A stretch of 41,545 nt of DNA from Gammaproteobacteria bacterium (GCA_017853205.1 JAFMKB010000021.1:1-41545); one strand, 5' to 3'. Positions 7,657 to 18,284 are shown, counted from the first letter of the stretch. Notes: generated from the sequence alone by a model not told the origin. Numbers and translations: made by a program.

Positions 7657-9801
7657 TTAGAAAGTATTTCTAATCTTTAGTGAATATCTAACGCCAGGCT
7701 GTCTGCAGGAGTTCTCGATTTCTTCGACGATACCATCGACAGTTGCACCATCGAAGCGGGTACGTTCTCGACAGAAATTACGGTCGTTGACGTTCCTGAT
7801 GTCGAATCGGAAGGTTACGCCGTCAAACGCGCGTTTTTCGAAGAACAGGTTGAGGTCATAGTCAGGAATCTCGCGTTCAATATCAAAAACGTCTATGCGA
7901 TTATAGTTGCTGCCTTCCCTTGCCTGCGTTGAATAATTAAAACCGTAACTGAGATTGTATTTATTAACATCGTGGCGGAATTCGGTTCTTCCGTTCCATC
8001 GGCGACTCCAGCTAAATCTCCTCTGTATCCCTAGGAACGGATCGAGCAATTCGGATTCGTTGATGCCAAGCCTAAATGTCAAAAGCGCATTCGGTAGACC
8101 TAAATATGCCAGCTGTGTGCTTGCATCGAAATTAACGCCATAGCGTTTGCCGTCGCCAATATTTCCGCGTGCGGACTGTAAATTATCCGACGACGGCGAG
8201 ACATCTACTCTGTCAATTACATCAGTTATACCTCGGTAGTAAAGCTGCGAATTGAGTACACCGATGTTATTCGGCAGACGGTACTCGAGATTCAGATCAT
8301 AACGCCACGTCTGCTCCTGCTTAATATTTGGGTTGCCCGCAACGGTGTCTTGATCGTCGTCTGAGTTATCTGTCGAGGCGCTGAAATCAGAAAAACTTAA
8401 CTGCGATACCGTTTTTTCGGCCGTTGCCCGAAATTGTAGGGACTCGGTAAGATTGTAGCGATAATCGATCCTCGGTTTAAAAAAGCCAAAACTCCGAGAG
8501 TTACCAACGTCACCAGTCTGTGTGATCTCCGAGGATTCGTAAACAAGCGCTGTTTCTAGCGACATCGCCTCGTTCAGCTGCCAATTGTGGATGGCGAAAT
8601 ATTCGCTGCGAATTTCTTCGACCGTCGAAAGGGCGTTGTCGACGTTGACCGGATATAAGCCGCCATGAAGCGCAGAAGTTTCACCGCTGCCGTTATCGTT
8701 CCCAAGTCGGAGTTCAGAGTCGCGAATAGTCTGAGCAATTTCTACGCCGGCCTCGATCGCCTGCTCCGAAAATAAATTAAACGTGTAGGAACTGCGCGCG
8801 ATTCGCTCCCGATCTCGCGCACCTGAGAACAGGAAAAGGTCTTTGTTCTCTTTATCTTTGCCAACTTGAAAACGTTTACGAGTAAAACCAAAATCGCGAT
8901 CATTCACAATAAAAAGAAACCGGAACTTAGAGCGATTTTGAAAGGAGTATTCATAGTCTCCGCCTATTTCCCAGTTATCTCTCTGCCCTTGATTGGCCTC
9001 ACGCTCGAGATTGACGCTGGGGTTGTTGTCTGCAAGCCCGATTATGCCTCTGGTAATGTCAGTGGGAGGCGTAGCTTGGCCATATAAAGCATTTAACTGG
9101 ATCAGCGAATTTTCGAATTGATATCCGAGGTTCATGCTGGTCTCATAGTTTGTCTGGTCGCGTGTGCTTTCCTCAAATCGTCTCTCTGTCGGGACGCCCT
9201 GAGGATCGTAGCTCGACTCTCGAGTGACCTGATTGACGTAGCTTGGGTCGGCTTGGATATGAAATAGGTAATTTAAATTGCCGTTTTGTCCCGAGTAGGA
9301 GAGTCTCGCGCCTGGCGCGAATTTACCATCCTGCATGCGATCGGTGCTTATTTCTGCTGCTATGCTTGATCGTGACTCTGAAGCGAGAAGGACAATATTC
9401 ACGACTTGTCCACCACCGCGGACATCGATTTCTTCTGAAGTGCCGCGAATAATCTCGATATAGTCAACATCATCGGCACTGATTCGGCTCAGCTGACTCC
9501 GACCTTCGTTGCTTTTGCCTGTGATGCGTTGGCCATTAATCAAGATCTCTCCCGCGCCACCACCGAGCCCGCGACCTCCGCCACCGCCGCCGCCGAGTGC
9601 TAGCCCAATCCCGGGAATCCTGCTCACCATGTCATTTACGGAAACGGGCTGAAATTGCTCGAAATAAGATGCCTCGTATATCACGCTCAGGTCATCTACC
9701 GCGAAGGGCTCAGACGACTTGTCGGAAGCAAGCTCTTGCGACAAGCCCAATGAGGGAAGCAGTGCTAGAACTGGGTAAAAAGAGGCGAGGCGCCGCTGCA
9801 T
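7657..9801 (-). CDS. TonB-dependent outer-membrane receptor
   Basis: A 714-residue outer-membrane receptor. It has a signal peptide (RRLASFYPVLALLPSLGLS), a plug domain with VNDMVSRIPGIGL, ILINGQRI and YIEIIRGTSEEID blocks, and a long beta-barrel of alternating polar and aromatic residues ending in the canonical C-terminal Phe (RNTF). The plug carries a run of seven glycines near the start of the conserved segment. Such receptors take up large or scarce ligands with energy from TonB/ExbBD; this plug resembles those of receptors with a TonB-dependent outer-membrane beta-barrel of unknown ligand. The open frame extends to a GTG at 9825, but the ATG at 9801 has GGAGA six bases ahead and was preferred. 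It is convergent with the methyltransferase. Confidence 0.9.
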   Translation of the reverse strand: MQRRLASFYPVLALLPSLGLSQELASDKSSEPFAVDDLSVIYEASYFEQFQPVSVNDMVSRIPGIGLALGGGGGGGRGLGGGAGEILINGQRITGKSNEGRSQLSRISADDVDYIEIIRGTSEEIDVRGGGQVVNIVLLASESRSSIAAEISTDRMQDGKFAPGARLSYSGQNGNLNYLFHIQADPSYVNQVTRESSYDPQGVPTERRFEESTRDQTNYETSMNLGYQFENSLIQLNALYGQATPPTDITRGIIGLADNNPSVNLEREANQGQRDNWEIGGDYEYSFQNRSKFRFLFIVNDRDFGFTRKRFQVGKDKENKDLFLFSGARDRERIARSSYTFNLFSEQAIEAGVEIAQTIRDSELRLGNDNGSGETSALHGGLYPVNVDNALSTVEEIRSEYFAIHNWQLNEAMSLETALVYESSEITQTGDVGNSRSFGFFKPRIDYRYNLTESLQFRATAEKTVSQLSFSDFSASTDNSDDDQDTVAGNPNIKQEQTWRYDLNLEYRLPNNIGVLNSQLYYRGITDVIDRVDVSPSSDNLQSARGNIGDGKRYGVNFDASTQLAYLGLPNALLTFRLGINESELLDPFLGIQRRFSWSRRWNGRTEFRHDVNKYNLSYGFNYSTQAREGSNYNRIDVFDIEREIPDYDLNLFFEKRAFDGVTFRFDIRNVNDRNFCRERTRFDGATVDGIVEEIENSCRQPGVRYSLKIRNTF

Positions 9802-10121
9802 TGAATCTCTCCGAGAAACTTTCACTACCTCGGTAACGCTTAGATGCGATGGGCAGATCGTATTAGTTACGTTTCGTGACTTTTAAGCGCCGGGAATCGA
9901 CTCGTCAAAGAGCTTAGCGATGCGCGGGCCGATAACTTTAGAAATTATCCTCAAGGCTGCATGTTCCTTCGAATTCTTGCGCTTGCGGGCTGATGATTTT
10001 TGCGCTGCAGCGTGTAATTGGCGATAATAAAGGGTCTATCGCAAGGCCCTAGTCCGTATAAGCCTAGCTAGGTAAGAGGTCTACTCACCGTGCGACATAA
10101 TCGAATCGAAAGGGGAAGAGC
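9802..10121. other. Non-coding gap (320 bp) between TonB receptor and ETF-QO
   Basis: This divergent gap should hold promoters for both flanking genes, but no convincing -35/-10 pair was found. A minus-strand frame stays open for 50 codons (10035 to 9883) and would end in a basic, helix-like peptide, but it has no ATG, GTG or TTG near its beginning. It could be the tail of a decayed gene. No repeat or RNA structure stands out. Confidence 0.4.
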
Positions 10122-11792
10122 ATGCAACGCGAATCTATGGAAGTCGATGTAGTAATAGTCGGCGCAGGACCTGCTGGTCTGTCGACTGCTTGTCGGCTGC
10201 TACAAATGGCGCAAGCAGAGGGTAAAGAGATCTCGGTGTGTGTTCTCGAAAAGGGTTCTGAAGTAGGCGCGCACATTCTCTCAGGTGCGGTTTTCGAGCC
10301 TTCGGCTCTTAACGAGCTTTTTCCCGACTGGAAAGAGAAGGGTGCGCCGCTGAACACGCCGGTGACAGGCGACAATGTCTACTACCTCCCAAGTGCAAAA
10401 TCGGCAATTAAGTTCCCTGACTTGTTAGTTCCCAAGCCGATGCATAACGAGGGTAACTATATTATCTCGCTGGGTAATCTCTGCGCATGGCTCGGCGAGC
10501 AGGCGATGGAACTTGGTGCTGAAGTTTTTCCCGGCTTCGCTGCAGCTGAAATTCTGTATAACGACGATGGTAGCGTGAAGGGGGTAGCGACCGGCGACAT
10601 GGGAGTCGCGGCGAATGGTGAACACAAGCCTTCGTTCGAGCCCGGGTTTGAGTTCCATGCGAAATATACCATTCTCGCAGAGGGTTGCCGTGGTCATCTG
10701 GGCAAAGAGATTATTGCGAAATACGCGCTAGACAAAGACAGCGATCCTCAGCATTACGGTATCGGCCTAAAAGAGGTTTGGGAAATTCCCGCCGAGAATC
10801 ATCAGCAGGGACTCGTTGTTCATACTGCGGGCTATCCGATGATCGGCGCGAGTTACGCAGGCACTAGCGGCGGTTTCCTGTACCATGTTGAAGACAATAA
10901 AGTCTCCCTGGGGCTCATCGTTGACCTAGGTTACAAAAACCCCCACATCAGTCCATTCGACGAATTTCAAAAGTTTAAGCATCATCCAGTTATCGAGAAG
11001 ACGCTCCAAGGCGGCAAGCGCATTAGCTACGGGGCGAGGGCGCTCATTAAAGGTGGTTTGAACTCTCTACCTAAAATGACTTTCCCTGGCGGTTTGCTCA
11101 TCGGCTGTGATGCGGGAACGCTAAACGCCGCCAAAATCAAGGGCAGTCATACGGCGATGAAGTCGGGCATGCTTGCCGCAGAATCGCTCTATGCGGCGCT
11201 AACGCAGGCTGGTGAGGGCGAAGCGCCTGCGCTCGAACTAGTTGATTACACTGAGCGCTTCAAACAATCCGACCTGTATGAAGAATTGCACAAAACCCGT
11301 AACTTTAGTTCGGGTTTCCACAAATTCGGTTTCTGGATAGGAAGCGCGCTGACCTTCATTGAGCAGAATATCTTGTTTGGTAAGTCGCCAGTTACGATAC
11401 ATGACCGAACACATGATCATGCTCAGCTCGTACCGGCCGAATCGGCTCCTAAAATCGACTACCCAAAGCCCGACGGCAAAATATCCTTCGATAAACTGTC
11501 GTCAGTGTTCCTGTCGAATACTAATCATGCCGAAGACCAGCCCTGCCATTTAAAGCTCAAAGATGCGTCGATTCCAATAAGCGTAAACCTGCCTAAATTC
11601 GACGAGCCCGCTCAACGCTATTGTCCAGCAGGCGTCTATGAGGTGGTAGATGAGGCTGATGGGTCGAAGCGTTTTCAGATCAATTCGCAGAACTGCGTGC
11701 ACTGTAAAACCTGTGATATCAAAGACCCTTCCCAGAATATTCAATGGGTTGTCCCGGAGGGTGCCGGAGGTCCAAATTACCCTGGGATGTAA
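10122..11792 (+). CDS. Electron-transfer flavoprotein:ubiquinone oxidoreductase (ETF-QO)
   Basis: A 556-residue flavoprotein that passes electrons from reduced ETF (fed by acyl-CoA and other dehydrogenases) to ubiquinone at the inner membrane. The N-terminus has the FAD-binding dinucleotide fold VIVGAGPAGLS, followed by the GSEVGAHILSGAV segment, and the middle has the GLKEVWEI and GGFLYH regions of the family. The C-terminus carries the four cysteines for the 4Fe-4S cluster (Cys501, 525, 528, 531 in CPAGVYE...NCVHCKTCDIKDP). Length matches the family. The ATG follows AAAGGGGAAG. No etfA/etfB is adjacent, so its partner is encoded elsewhere. It fits with the acyl-CoA synthetase and CoA-transferase nearby, which together suggest fatty-acid or related acid catabolism. 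A strong terminator follows. Confidence 0.96.
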   Translation: MQRESMEVDVVIVGAGPAGLSTACRLLQMAQAEGKEISVCVLEKGSEVGAHILSGAVFEPSALNELFPDWKEKGAPLNTPVTGDNVYYLPSAKSAIKFPDLLVPKPMHNEGNYIISLGNLCAWLGEQAMELGAEVFPGFAAAEILYNDDGSVKGVATGDMGVAANGEHKPSFEPGFEFHAKYTILAEGCRGHLGKEIIAKYALDKDSDPQHYGIGLKEVWEIPAENHQQGLVVHTAGYPMIGASYAGTSGGFLYHVEDNKVSLGLIVDLGYKNPHISPFDEFQKFKHHPVIEKTLQGGKRISYGARALIKGGLNSLPKMTFPGGLLIGCDAGTLNAAKIKGSHTAMKSGMLAAESLYAALTQAGEGEAPALELVDYTERFKQSDLYEELHKTRNFSSGFHKFGFWIGSALTFIEQNILFGKSPVTIHDRTHDHAQLVPAESAPKIDYPKPDGKISFDKLSSVFLSNTNHAEDQPCHLKLKDASIPISVNLPKFDEPAQRYCPAGVYEVVDEADGSKRFQINSQNCVHCKTCDIKDPSQNIQWVVPEGAGGPNYPGM

Positions 11793-11845
11793 TTTATAAT
11801 TACAACAGTTTACATAGTTCATTAAAAGTAGATTAAAGTAATTTT

Positions 11846-11868
11846 AAAGGGGCGAAAGCCCCTTTTTT
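11846..11868 (+). terminator. Rho-independent terminator of ETF-QO
   Basis: AAAGGGGC and GCCCCTTT pair perfectly over eight bases around a GAAA tetraloop, and the T-run continues to 11868. It lies 53 nt behind the ETF-QO stop. Confidence 0.9.
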
Positions 11869-11960
11869 ACGTCCTCTGATTTCACTGCATGGAAAACTAC
11901 CCGCGAAAGGTCTACTCTGGCGTTAGGTTGAATTCACACCTAGTCCTAGGAGGTTGCATT

Positions 11961-13133
11961 ATGACAACGTTACGCTTGTCTGCTGTAGTAGTCCTCATAC
12001 TCACTCGCTGCACCGCTATTGATCTAGAGAGTGAATTTGTCCTCGATAAGGAGTTACAAGCGCTGATACTCGATCAGACGAGTGACGCATTTCCTGATAT
12101 TGATCCGTTGTTTTTGAGCGATGACCTAAAACGCTATTTAAATGAACATATAGGCTCTGCTCGTGACGACCGTGCGCGCGTTGAGCGTCTTCAAGACTTC
12201 CTCTATGACGAAGCGTATTTAGGTATCAGTTACTCGGCAGAGAAAACGCATACCGCAATGGAGCTCTACGAGGCACGCACTGGTAACTGTCTGTCGGCTA
12301 TGAATCTTTATATCGCGATGGCAAGGCATTTAGGGGTCGAAGCCCGATTCCAGCGTGTTGATGTGCAGCCGAGTTGGGATAAGCGAGGCGGCCTCTTAGT
12401 GCTCAGTCAGCATATCAATGCAACGGGTCGGTTTGATCAGTCTAGTCGTTATGTAGCCGATTTCACGCCAGAGATCGCGTTGCAACAGCTCACGTCTCAA
12501 GTCATCACTGATACGCAGGCGCGTTCGCTCTATTTTAATAATTTAGGCGTCGAGGAGCTGATTGCGCATGACTACGAAGGCGCAATTGCCTATTTTAAGA
12601 ATGCGCTCTTCTTGGATCCTGAAAACGCGATCGCCTGGAATAATGTCGGCGCAGCGTTTAATCGTGTCGGAGAGCGGACACTTGCCGAATACAGCTATCG
12701 AAAAGCTTTCGAGCTTGATGCGACAAGCGCCACGGCGATCGCAAATCTCGCCAAGTTTTATCGCGCGGCCGGCGACACTCGCCGAGCGCGAGCCTATGAG
12801 CTCGCGATTGAGCGCTTTAACGAGATGAACCCTTACTATCACTATGCACAGGGACAGTTTGCCTACTCAGAGGGCGATTTAGATCATGCGCGAAAAGCGT
12901 TCGAGCGCGCGCTTGCTCTTAAGCAAGAGGAGCCCGACTTCTATGAGGCACTGGGGCGTGTTTATTTCGAGCTTGGAGATCTAGGTGCAGCCAGAAAACT
13001 CAACCGAGAGGCTGAGGAATTGGTTTTGCTGAACGATGAGATTTACAGACCAAGCAGCTCTCGTCTCCGAGTATTAGAGCGCAAAAGTGGAAATATCGAC
13101 GGAGCAAGCCTTCGTATGATCTATGCTCAGTAG
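11961..13133 (+). CDS. Lipoprotein with transglutaminase-like domain and TPR repeats
   Basis: A 390-residue protein that starts at the ATG 11961, which has AGGAGG seven bases ahead; the frame is open further upstream but without a ribosome site. The N-terminus is a short hydrophobic signal ending in LTRC (Cys17), a lipobox with an unusual Arg before the Cys. A transglutaminase-like domain follows with a visible Cys-His-Asp set: Cys110 in TGNCLS, His151 in SQHI and Asp167 in VADFTP. From about 187 to the end there are four to five TPR units (for example the repeat around YFKNALFLDPENAIAWNNVG). Proteins with this build are thought to cut or cross-link amide bonds or act as protease-like accessory factors; the target is unknown. 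It ends nine bases before the convergent acyl-CoA synthetase gene. Confidence 0.85.
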   Translation: MTTLRLSAVVVLILTRCTAIDLESEFVLDKELQALILDQTSDAFPDIDPLFLSDDLKRYLNEHIGSARDDRARVERLQDFLYDEAYLGISYSAEKTHTAMELYEARTGNCLSAMNLYIAMARHLGVEARFQRVDVQPSWDKRGGLLVLSQHINATGRFDQSSRYVADFTPEIALQQLTSQVITDTQARSLYFNNLGVEELIAHDYEGAIAYFKNALFLDPENAIAWNNVGAAFNRVGERTLAEYSYRKAFELDATSATAIANLAKFYRAAGDTRRARAYELAIERFNEMNPYYHYAQGQFAYSEGDLDHARKAFERALALKQEEPDFYEALGRVYFELGDLGAARKLNREAEELVLLNDEIYRPSSSRLRVLERKSGNIDGASLRMIYAQ

Positions 13134-13142
13134 CCTCTAGCT

Positions 13143-15116
13143 CTAGCTAACATCGGTTGCGAATGTATAGCTTTTTACGAGATCCTTAATCGTCTCAATC
13201 TGTGACTTGTCTTGTGCGACAGCTTTTATCACCAATCCGCGTTTCTTTTCGTTTTCGCTACTGATCTCGGCGACGATATTCGCTTTTTCTAGCAGTCCGT
13301 TGACCACCTCTTCCGCAATTTTTTGTCTGAGCGCTGGCCTAAATATTTTGCCTACTGCCGTTAGAGGCATCTCTTGCAAAAAATCTATGCGCTTTGGAAT
13401 CGCAGCGCGCTCCGAGATAAGGTTAGCAGCGTAGTCGATAAGCGCCTTCTCGGAGAGCGAGCTGCCCTGAGCAAGAACGACATACGCCATGGGAAGTTCA
13501 CCGGTGTAAGCGTCGGGCAGGCCTATCGCTACAGAGGTGACGACCTCGGGGTGAGAATTGAGCGGTTCTTCGATGAGCTCGGGGTCGATGTTGTGGCCGC
13601 TGCGAATGATAAGGTCTTTGGCGCGGCCGGATAAGTACAGGCAATCGTTTTCATCCAAATAGCCGAGGTCGCCCGTGTTAAACCAGCCATCTTCGATCCA
13701 AGCATTGTTGTTGTCTGCTTCGACCTTATAGCCAGCAAAAACCTGGGGACCTTTGACTAGAATTGAACCGCTTTCTCCGACTTCACAGTTTTTGGTCACC
13801 GTTGTTCCCTCTAACTGCACGATGCGTATGCCTCCGTAGGGTATTCGCATGCCCACGCTCCCGGGCGGCTGATCGATTGGGGCGCGACTGATAACAGAGG
13901 TTGTTTCGGTCATGCCGTAGCCGTTGCCAATTTCGACGTTAAATCTTTCTTCGAAACTCAGTTCGAAAGGGCGCGACAGAGGTGCTGCACCCGAGTTCAA
14001 ATTGGTGAGGCTTGAGATATCAGCATCACCCACTGGAATTTCAGAGAGTGCCATGAGTACTGTAGGCACCGCAGAAATCTGCTTTACCTTGAAGCGCTCA
14101 ATTAGTTTCCAAATATTCGGCATCGCCGTTTGCGAGCGGAACCCTGAGGGCGTCATTAAGAAGACGCGGTAACCCACCGCAAACGAGGCTACTCCCTGAA
14201 TGATGCAGCCGTAGATATGGAAGAGTGGTAGTCCACAGAGCACAGTATGGTGCTCCATATGAGCCGTATAGACCTGCATCAATTGACCCACGAAGGCCAT
14301 GTTCCCATGCGTAAGCTGAGCGAGTTTAGGGCGGCCTGTTGTGCCGCCGGTGTGGAAATAGGCAGCAATTTCACTCGCCTCAAACCTACGCGCTGTATCC
14401 AGCGCGTCGGCGTTCATTCCTGCAATCGCTTTGTCGAAATCGTAAAGCGATAAAGAAGTTCCTTCGGGAAGCGTCGCTGATGGGTCGCACATACCCGCGG
14501 CGTTAACAGCGACTATTGTTGTGACCGAATCAGTCATTGACGCCGCCGCGAGGCATTTCTCCCAGATATCGGTTGCAGCTGACTTACCGAGGCAAATTAT
14601 CACTGTCGAATTCGCCGCCGAAATGATTTCGGCCATGTGCTCTGCTTCGAGCATCGGATTGATGGGATTCGATATACCTGCTGCTTGCGCGCCCCATATC
14701 GCGAAATGGGTCTGAGGCAGTACGGGCAAAATTATCGACACAGAGTCGCCGGGTTTGATGCCGAGAGAAGTGAGAAAGTTTGCCGTGCGAGTAACCTGGG
14801 CGCCGAGTTCACGGTAGCTTGTGGAGACTTCTTTTTCGTCTGGCAGGCCCTGTAGCAAAAACTCCATGGCGTGTTCATCGCCAAACTGTTTTGCTGAGTT
14901 CATCAATAGTTCATAGCTGTTGGTAAATGGGAACTGCTCAAAAAGAGGCGTTTTCTCAAATTCGCGAACGTTCTCGATGGTCTCCATTATCGGTTCGGGA
15001 AGCGGACGGTTAGCTAAATCAATCAAAGCAGAGTACTCCATGTGCTGAATCTGACAGGGCGGTTTTACTGATGGATCTTTACCTGTTTTTCTGGTTATAG
15101 CACGTTCAAAGGGCAT
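13143..15116 (-). CDS. Acyl-CoA synthetase (AMP-binding, ANL superfamily)
   Basis: A protein of up to 657 residues that activates a carboxylic acid to acyl-AMP and then to acyl-CoA. Visible family motifs are the phosphate-binding loop HTGGTTGRPK (255-264), GYGMTETT, the hinge region GDLGYLDENDCLYLSGRAKD and the C-terminal catalytic Lys in TAVGKIFRP. After this Lys a further 65 or so residues follow (including KKRGLVIKAVAQD), more than most family members have. The true start is unclear: no Shine-Dalgarno precedes the first ATG (15116), the ATG 25 codons in (MEYSAL) or that 43 codons in (METIEN). Chain-length preference cannot be read from the sequence. Together with ETF-QO it points to fatty or aromatic acid use. 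Confidence 0.9.
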   Translation of the reverse strand: MPFERAITRKTGKDPSVKPPCQIQHMEYSALIDLANRPLPEPIMETIENVREFEKTPLFEQFPFTNSYELLMNSAKQFGDEHAMEFLLQGLPDEKEVSTSYRELGAQVTRTANFLTSLGIKPGDSVSIILPVLPQTHFAIWGAQAAGISNPINPMLEAEHMAEIISAANSTVIICLGKSAATDIWEKCLAAASMTDSVTTIVAVNAAGMCDPSATLPEGTSLSLYDFDKAIAGMNADALDTARRFEASEIAAYFHTGGTTGRPKLAQLTHGNMAFVGQLMQVYTAHMEHHTVLCGLPLFHIYGCIIQGVASFAVGYRVFLMTPSGFRSQTAMPNIWKLIERFKVKQISAVPTVLMALSEIPVGDADISSLTNLNSGAAPLSRPFELSFEERFNVEIGNGYGMTETTSVISRAPIDQPPGSVGMRIPYGGIRIVQLEGTTVTKNCEVGESGSILVKGPQVFAGYKVEADNNNAWIEDGWFNTGDLGYLDENDCLYLSGRAKDLIIRSGHNIDPELIEEPLNSHPEVVTSVAIGLPDAYTGELPMAYVVLAQGSSLSEKALIDYAANLISERAAIPKRIDFLQEMPLTAVGKIFRPALRQKIAEEVVNGLLEKANIVAEISSENEKKRGLVIKAVAQDKSQIETIKDLVKSYTFATDVS

Positions 15117-15205
15117 GAACTAGGTTGCGAGCCAAATCCGAAATCTAGCCCGAGCTAAGAATGCAATGAGGTTTTTCAGGTGGGTCAGGCGTTAGATTTC
15201 AGGGG

Positions 15206-16180
15206 CTAAGTGTTACGTGCGACAGAGAACTCTGCGAGGGTGTGCAGGGCATCGCGGTAGATCGAAGAGGGGAGGCCGTTGAGATTGCTCTGTGCGAGAT
15301 TGGCCTGTTCCTGTGCTTTAGCGCGCGTGTATTCAAGAGAGCCTGTCTTGCGGATAATTTCAATGACCTGCGAGAGTGTCTCAGGCTGGAGGGGAGATTT
15401 ATTGCTTAAGCACTGCCGGATGAGCTGGTTTTCTGTTTCGCTGCACTGAGTCATCGCGTGGATGAGTGGAAGCGTTGGCTTGCCCTCTGCGAGGTCATCA
15501 CCGACATTCTTGCCAAGATTAGCGGCGTCACCGTCATAGTCTAGCGCGTCGTCGATGAGCTGGAATGCGGTGCCGATGTGCATGCCAAAAAGTCTCAGCG
15601 CATCCTGAGTCTCGGCGTCGGCATCTGCCAGAATAGCACCGCAGTGCGCGGCTGCTTCAAAGAGAATCGCTGTTTTGTTATGGATGACCTGAAGATAGCT
15701 TTCTTCAGTCGACGCTGGATTATTCTTATTGATTAGCTGAAGAACTTCGCCCTCGGCGATTTTGTTAGTCGTGTCTGCCATAATTTCCATAATGCGCATA
15801 TCGCCGATACCGACGAGTAGCTGAAAAGCGCGGGAATAGATGAAGTCGCCAACTAACACGCTCGATGGGTTATTCCACTCGGCGTTTACCGTAGGGCGGC
15901 CACGACGCAGCGACGACATATCGACCACGTCGTCGTGCAGTAGGGTAGCGGTGTGTATGAATTCAATGACAGAGGCCAGTGCGATTGGGGCAGGTGTCTC
16001 AGAGCCACAGCAACGCGCTGCGAGCAACACCAAGATGGGCCGAAGCCGCTTACCGCCGGCATCAACGATGTAATGGCCGATATTCTCCACCAAAGGCACT
16101 TGCGAATGGAGCTGTTCGACTATATAGCGGTCGACCGCGTCCATATCGTCGTTTACTGCATTGCGTATTGCTTGATACAT
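15206..16180 (-). CDS. ispB: Octaprenyl (polyprenyl) diphosphate synthase
   Basis: A 324-residue trans-polyprenyl synthase that extends farnesyl diphosphate with isopentenyl units to the side chain of ubiquinone. Both aspartate-rich Mg sites are present, DDVVD (83-87) and DDALD (210-214), with GGKRLRP (42-48) and the GDFIYSRAF segment. The frame opens at a TTG nine codons upstream, but the ATG at 16180 (MYQAIR) matches the family start and follows AGAGAA. The gene stands divergent from rplU-rpmA-obgE, as in many gammaproteobacteria, which supports ispB rather than another polyprenyl synthase. Confidence 0.95.
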   Translation of the reverse strand: MYQAIRNAVNDDMDAVDRYIVEQLHSQVPLVENIGHYIVDAGGKRLRPILVLLAARCCGSETPAPIALASVIEFIHTATLLHDDVVDMSSLRRGRPTVNAEWNNPSSVLVGDFIYSRAFQLLVGIGDMRIMEIMADTTNKIAEGEVLQLINKNNPASTEESYLQVIHNKTAILFEAAAHCGAILADADAETQDALRLFGMHIGTAFQLIDDALDYDGDAANLGKNVGDDLAEGKPTLPLIHAMTQCSETENQLIRQCLSNKSPLQPETLSQVIEIIRKTGSLEYTRAKAQEQANLAQSNLNGLPSSIYRDALHTLAEFSVARNT

Positions 16181-16350
16181 GCGATTTCTCTGGTTCTTGC
16201 GCCTCAATTCGAGCGCTGCATGCTAGGGAGAGGGTAGGTTCCTGTCAAGTTTCAGCGGTCGTTCTGAGCAGCTTCCACCGCTGCGAAGGCCCCGTCGTTG
16301 CTAGTTTTAAGGTTTTTTTTCGCAGTATGCGTTTTTAGCATGCATAACCC

Positions 16351-16388
16351 TTGCCTACACTACTAATTTTCCGTAAAATCCCCGCCCC
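16351..16388 (+). promoter_or_regulatory. Sigma-70 promoter of rplU-rpmA with GC-rich discriminator
   Basis: TTGCCT (16351-16356), 17 bp, TAAAAT (16374-16379), then CCCCGCCCC. The predicted start lies near 16386, leaving a leader of about 50 nt before rplU. A GC-rich stretch between -10 and +1 is the mark of promoters repressed by ppGpp/DksA, as expected for ribosomal protein genes. Confidence 0.75.
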
Positions 16389-16436
16389 TATATGGAATGG
16401 GTCCAATGTCCATTCGTAGCGGTTTCGGAGAGAAAT

Positions 16437-16748
16437 ATGTACGCGGTAATAGTAAGTGGCGGAAAGCAGCACAGGGTCACGGAAGGCGAGACGCTGAAGC
16501 TTGAAAAACTGGAAGTCGCCACAGGCGAAGTGGTCCAGTTCGACAAAGTCCTCATGGTAGGCGAAGGCGAGTCTGTAAAGATTGGCGCCCCCTATGTCGA
16601 AGGTGGTCAGGTCACAGCCGAGGTGCTCTCGCAAGGCCGCGCGAAAAAAGTGCAAATCATCAAATTTAATCGCCGCAAGCATTTCCGCAAGCAGCAGGGT
16701 CACAGGCAGTGGTTCACTGAAGTCAAAATCACTGGTATTAAAGGCTAA
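16437..16748 (+). CDS. rplU: 50S ribosomal protein L21
   Basis: A 103-residue protein with the L21 start [14 protein letters not shown], the [13 protein letters not shown] centre and the basic [21 protein letters not shown] end that binds 23S rRNA. The frame is open 15 codons upstream, but the ATG at 16437 follows CGGAGAG and gives exactly the family length. It is the first gene of the rplU-rpmA unit behind a strong promoter; rpmA follows after 14 nt. Confidence 0.98.
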   Translation: MYAVIVSGGKQHRVTEGETLKLEKLEVATGEVVQFDKVLMVGEGESVKIGAPYVEGGQVTAEVLSQGRAKKVQIIKFNRRKHFRKQQGHRQWFTEVKITGIKG

Positions 16749-16762
16749 GTAGGAGTTAAGTC

Positions 16763-17020
16763 ATGGCGCATAAGAAAGCAGGCGGTAGTACTAATAACGG
16801 CCGCGATTCCATATCCAAACGCCTAGGCGTGAAGCTCTTCGGCGGCCAAGCAGCTCGCGCTGGTAACATTATCGTGCGTCAGCGCGGTACGCGTTTCCAC
16901 CCGGGAGAAAATGTAGGCTGTGGTAAAGACCACACTCTCTTCGCGAAGGCCGACGGCGTCGTTAAGTTTGTAGTGAAAGGCCCACATAACCGTAAATTCG
17001 TTACTATCGAAGCGGTTTAA
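16763..17020 (+). CDS. rpmA: 50S ribosomal protein L27
   Basis: An 85-residue L27 with the N-terminal [16 protein letters not shown], which reaches the peptidyl-transferase centre, then [12 protein letters not shown] and [14 protein letters not shown]. It has a good ribosome site (TAGGAG) and follows rplU in one operon. The start is directly MAHKK, so the cleaved N-terminal extension seen in Firmicutes is absent. A terminator stands between this gene and obgE. Confidence 0.98.
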   Translation: MAHKKAGGSTNNGRDSISKRLGVKLFGGQAARAGNIIVRQRGTRFHPGENVGCGKDHTLFAKADGVVKFVVKGPHNRKFVTIEAV

Positions 17021-17036
17021 TATTTCGCGGTCCTAG

Positions 17037-18284
<1,248 letters not shown>

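Noticed and set aside
9883..10035. Minus-strand open stretch of 50 codons with a basic peptide ending in FDESIPGA
   Set aside because: No ATG, GTG or TTG near its start and no recognisable family; kept only as a remark on the gap.
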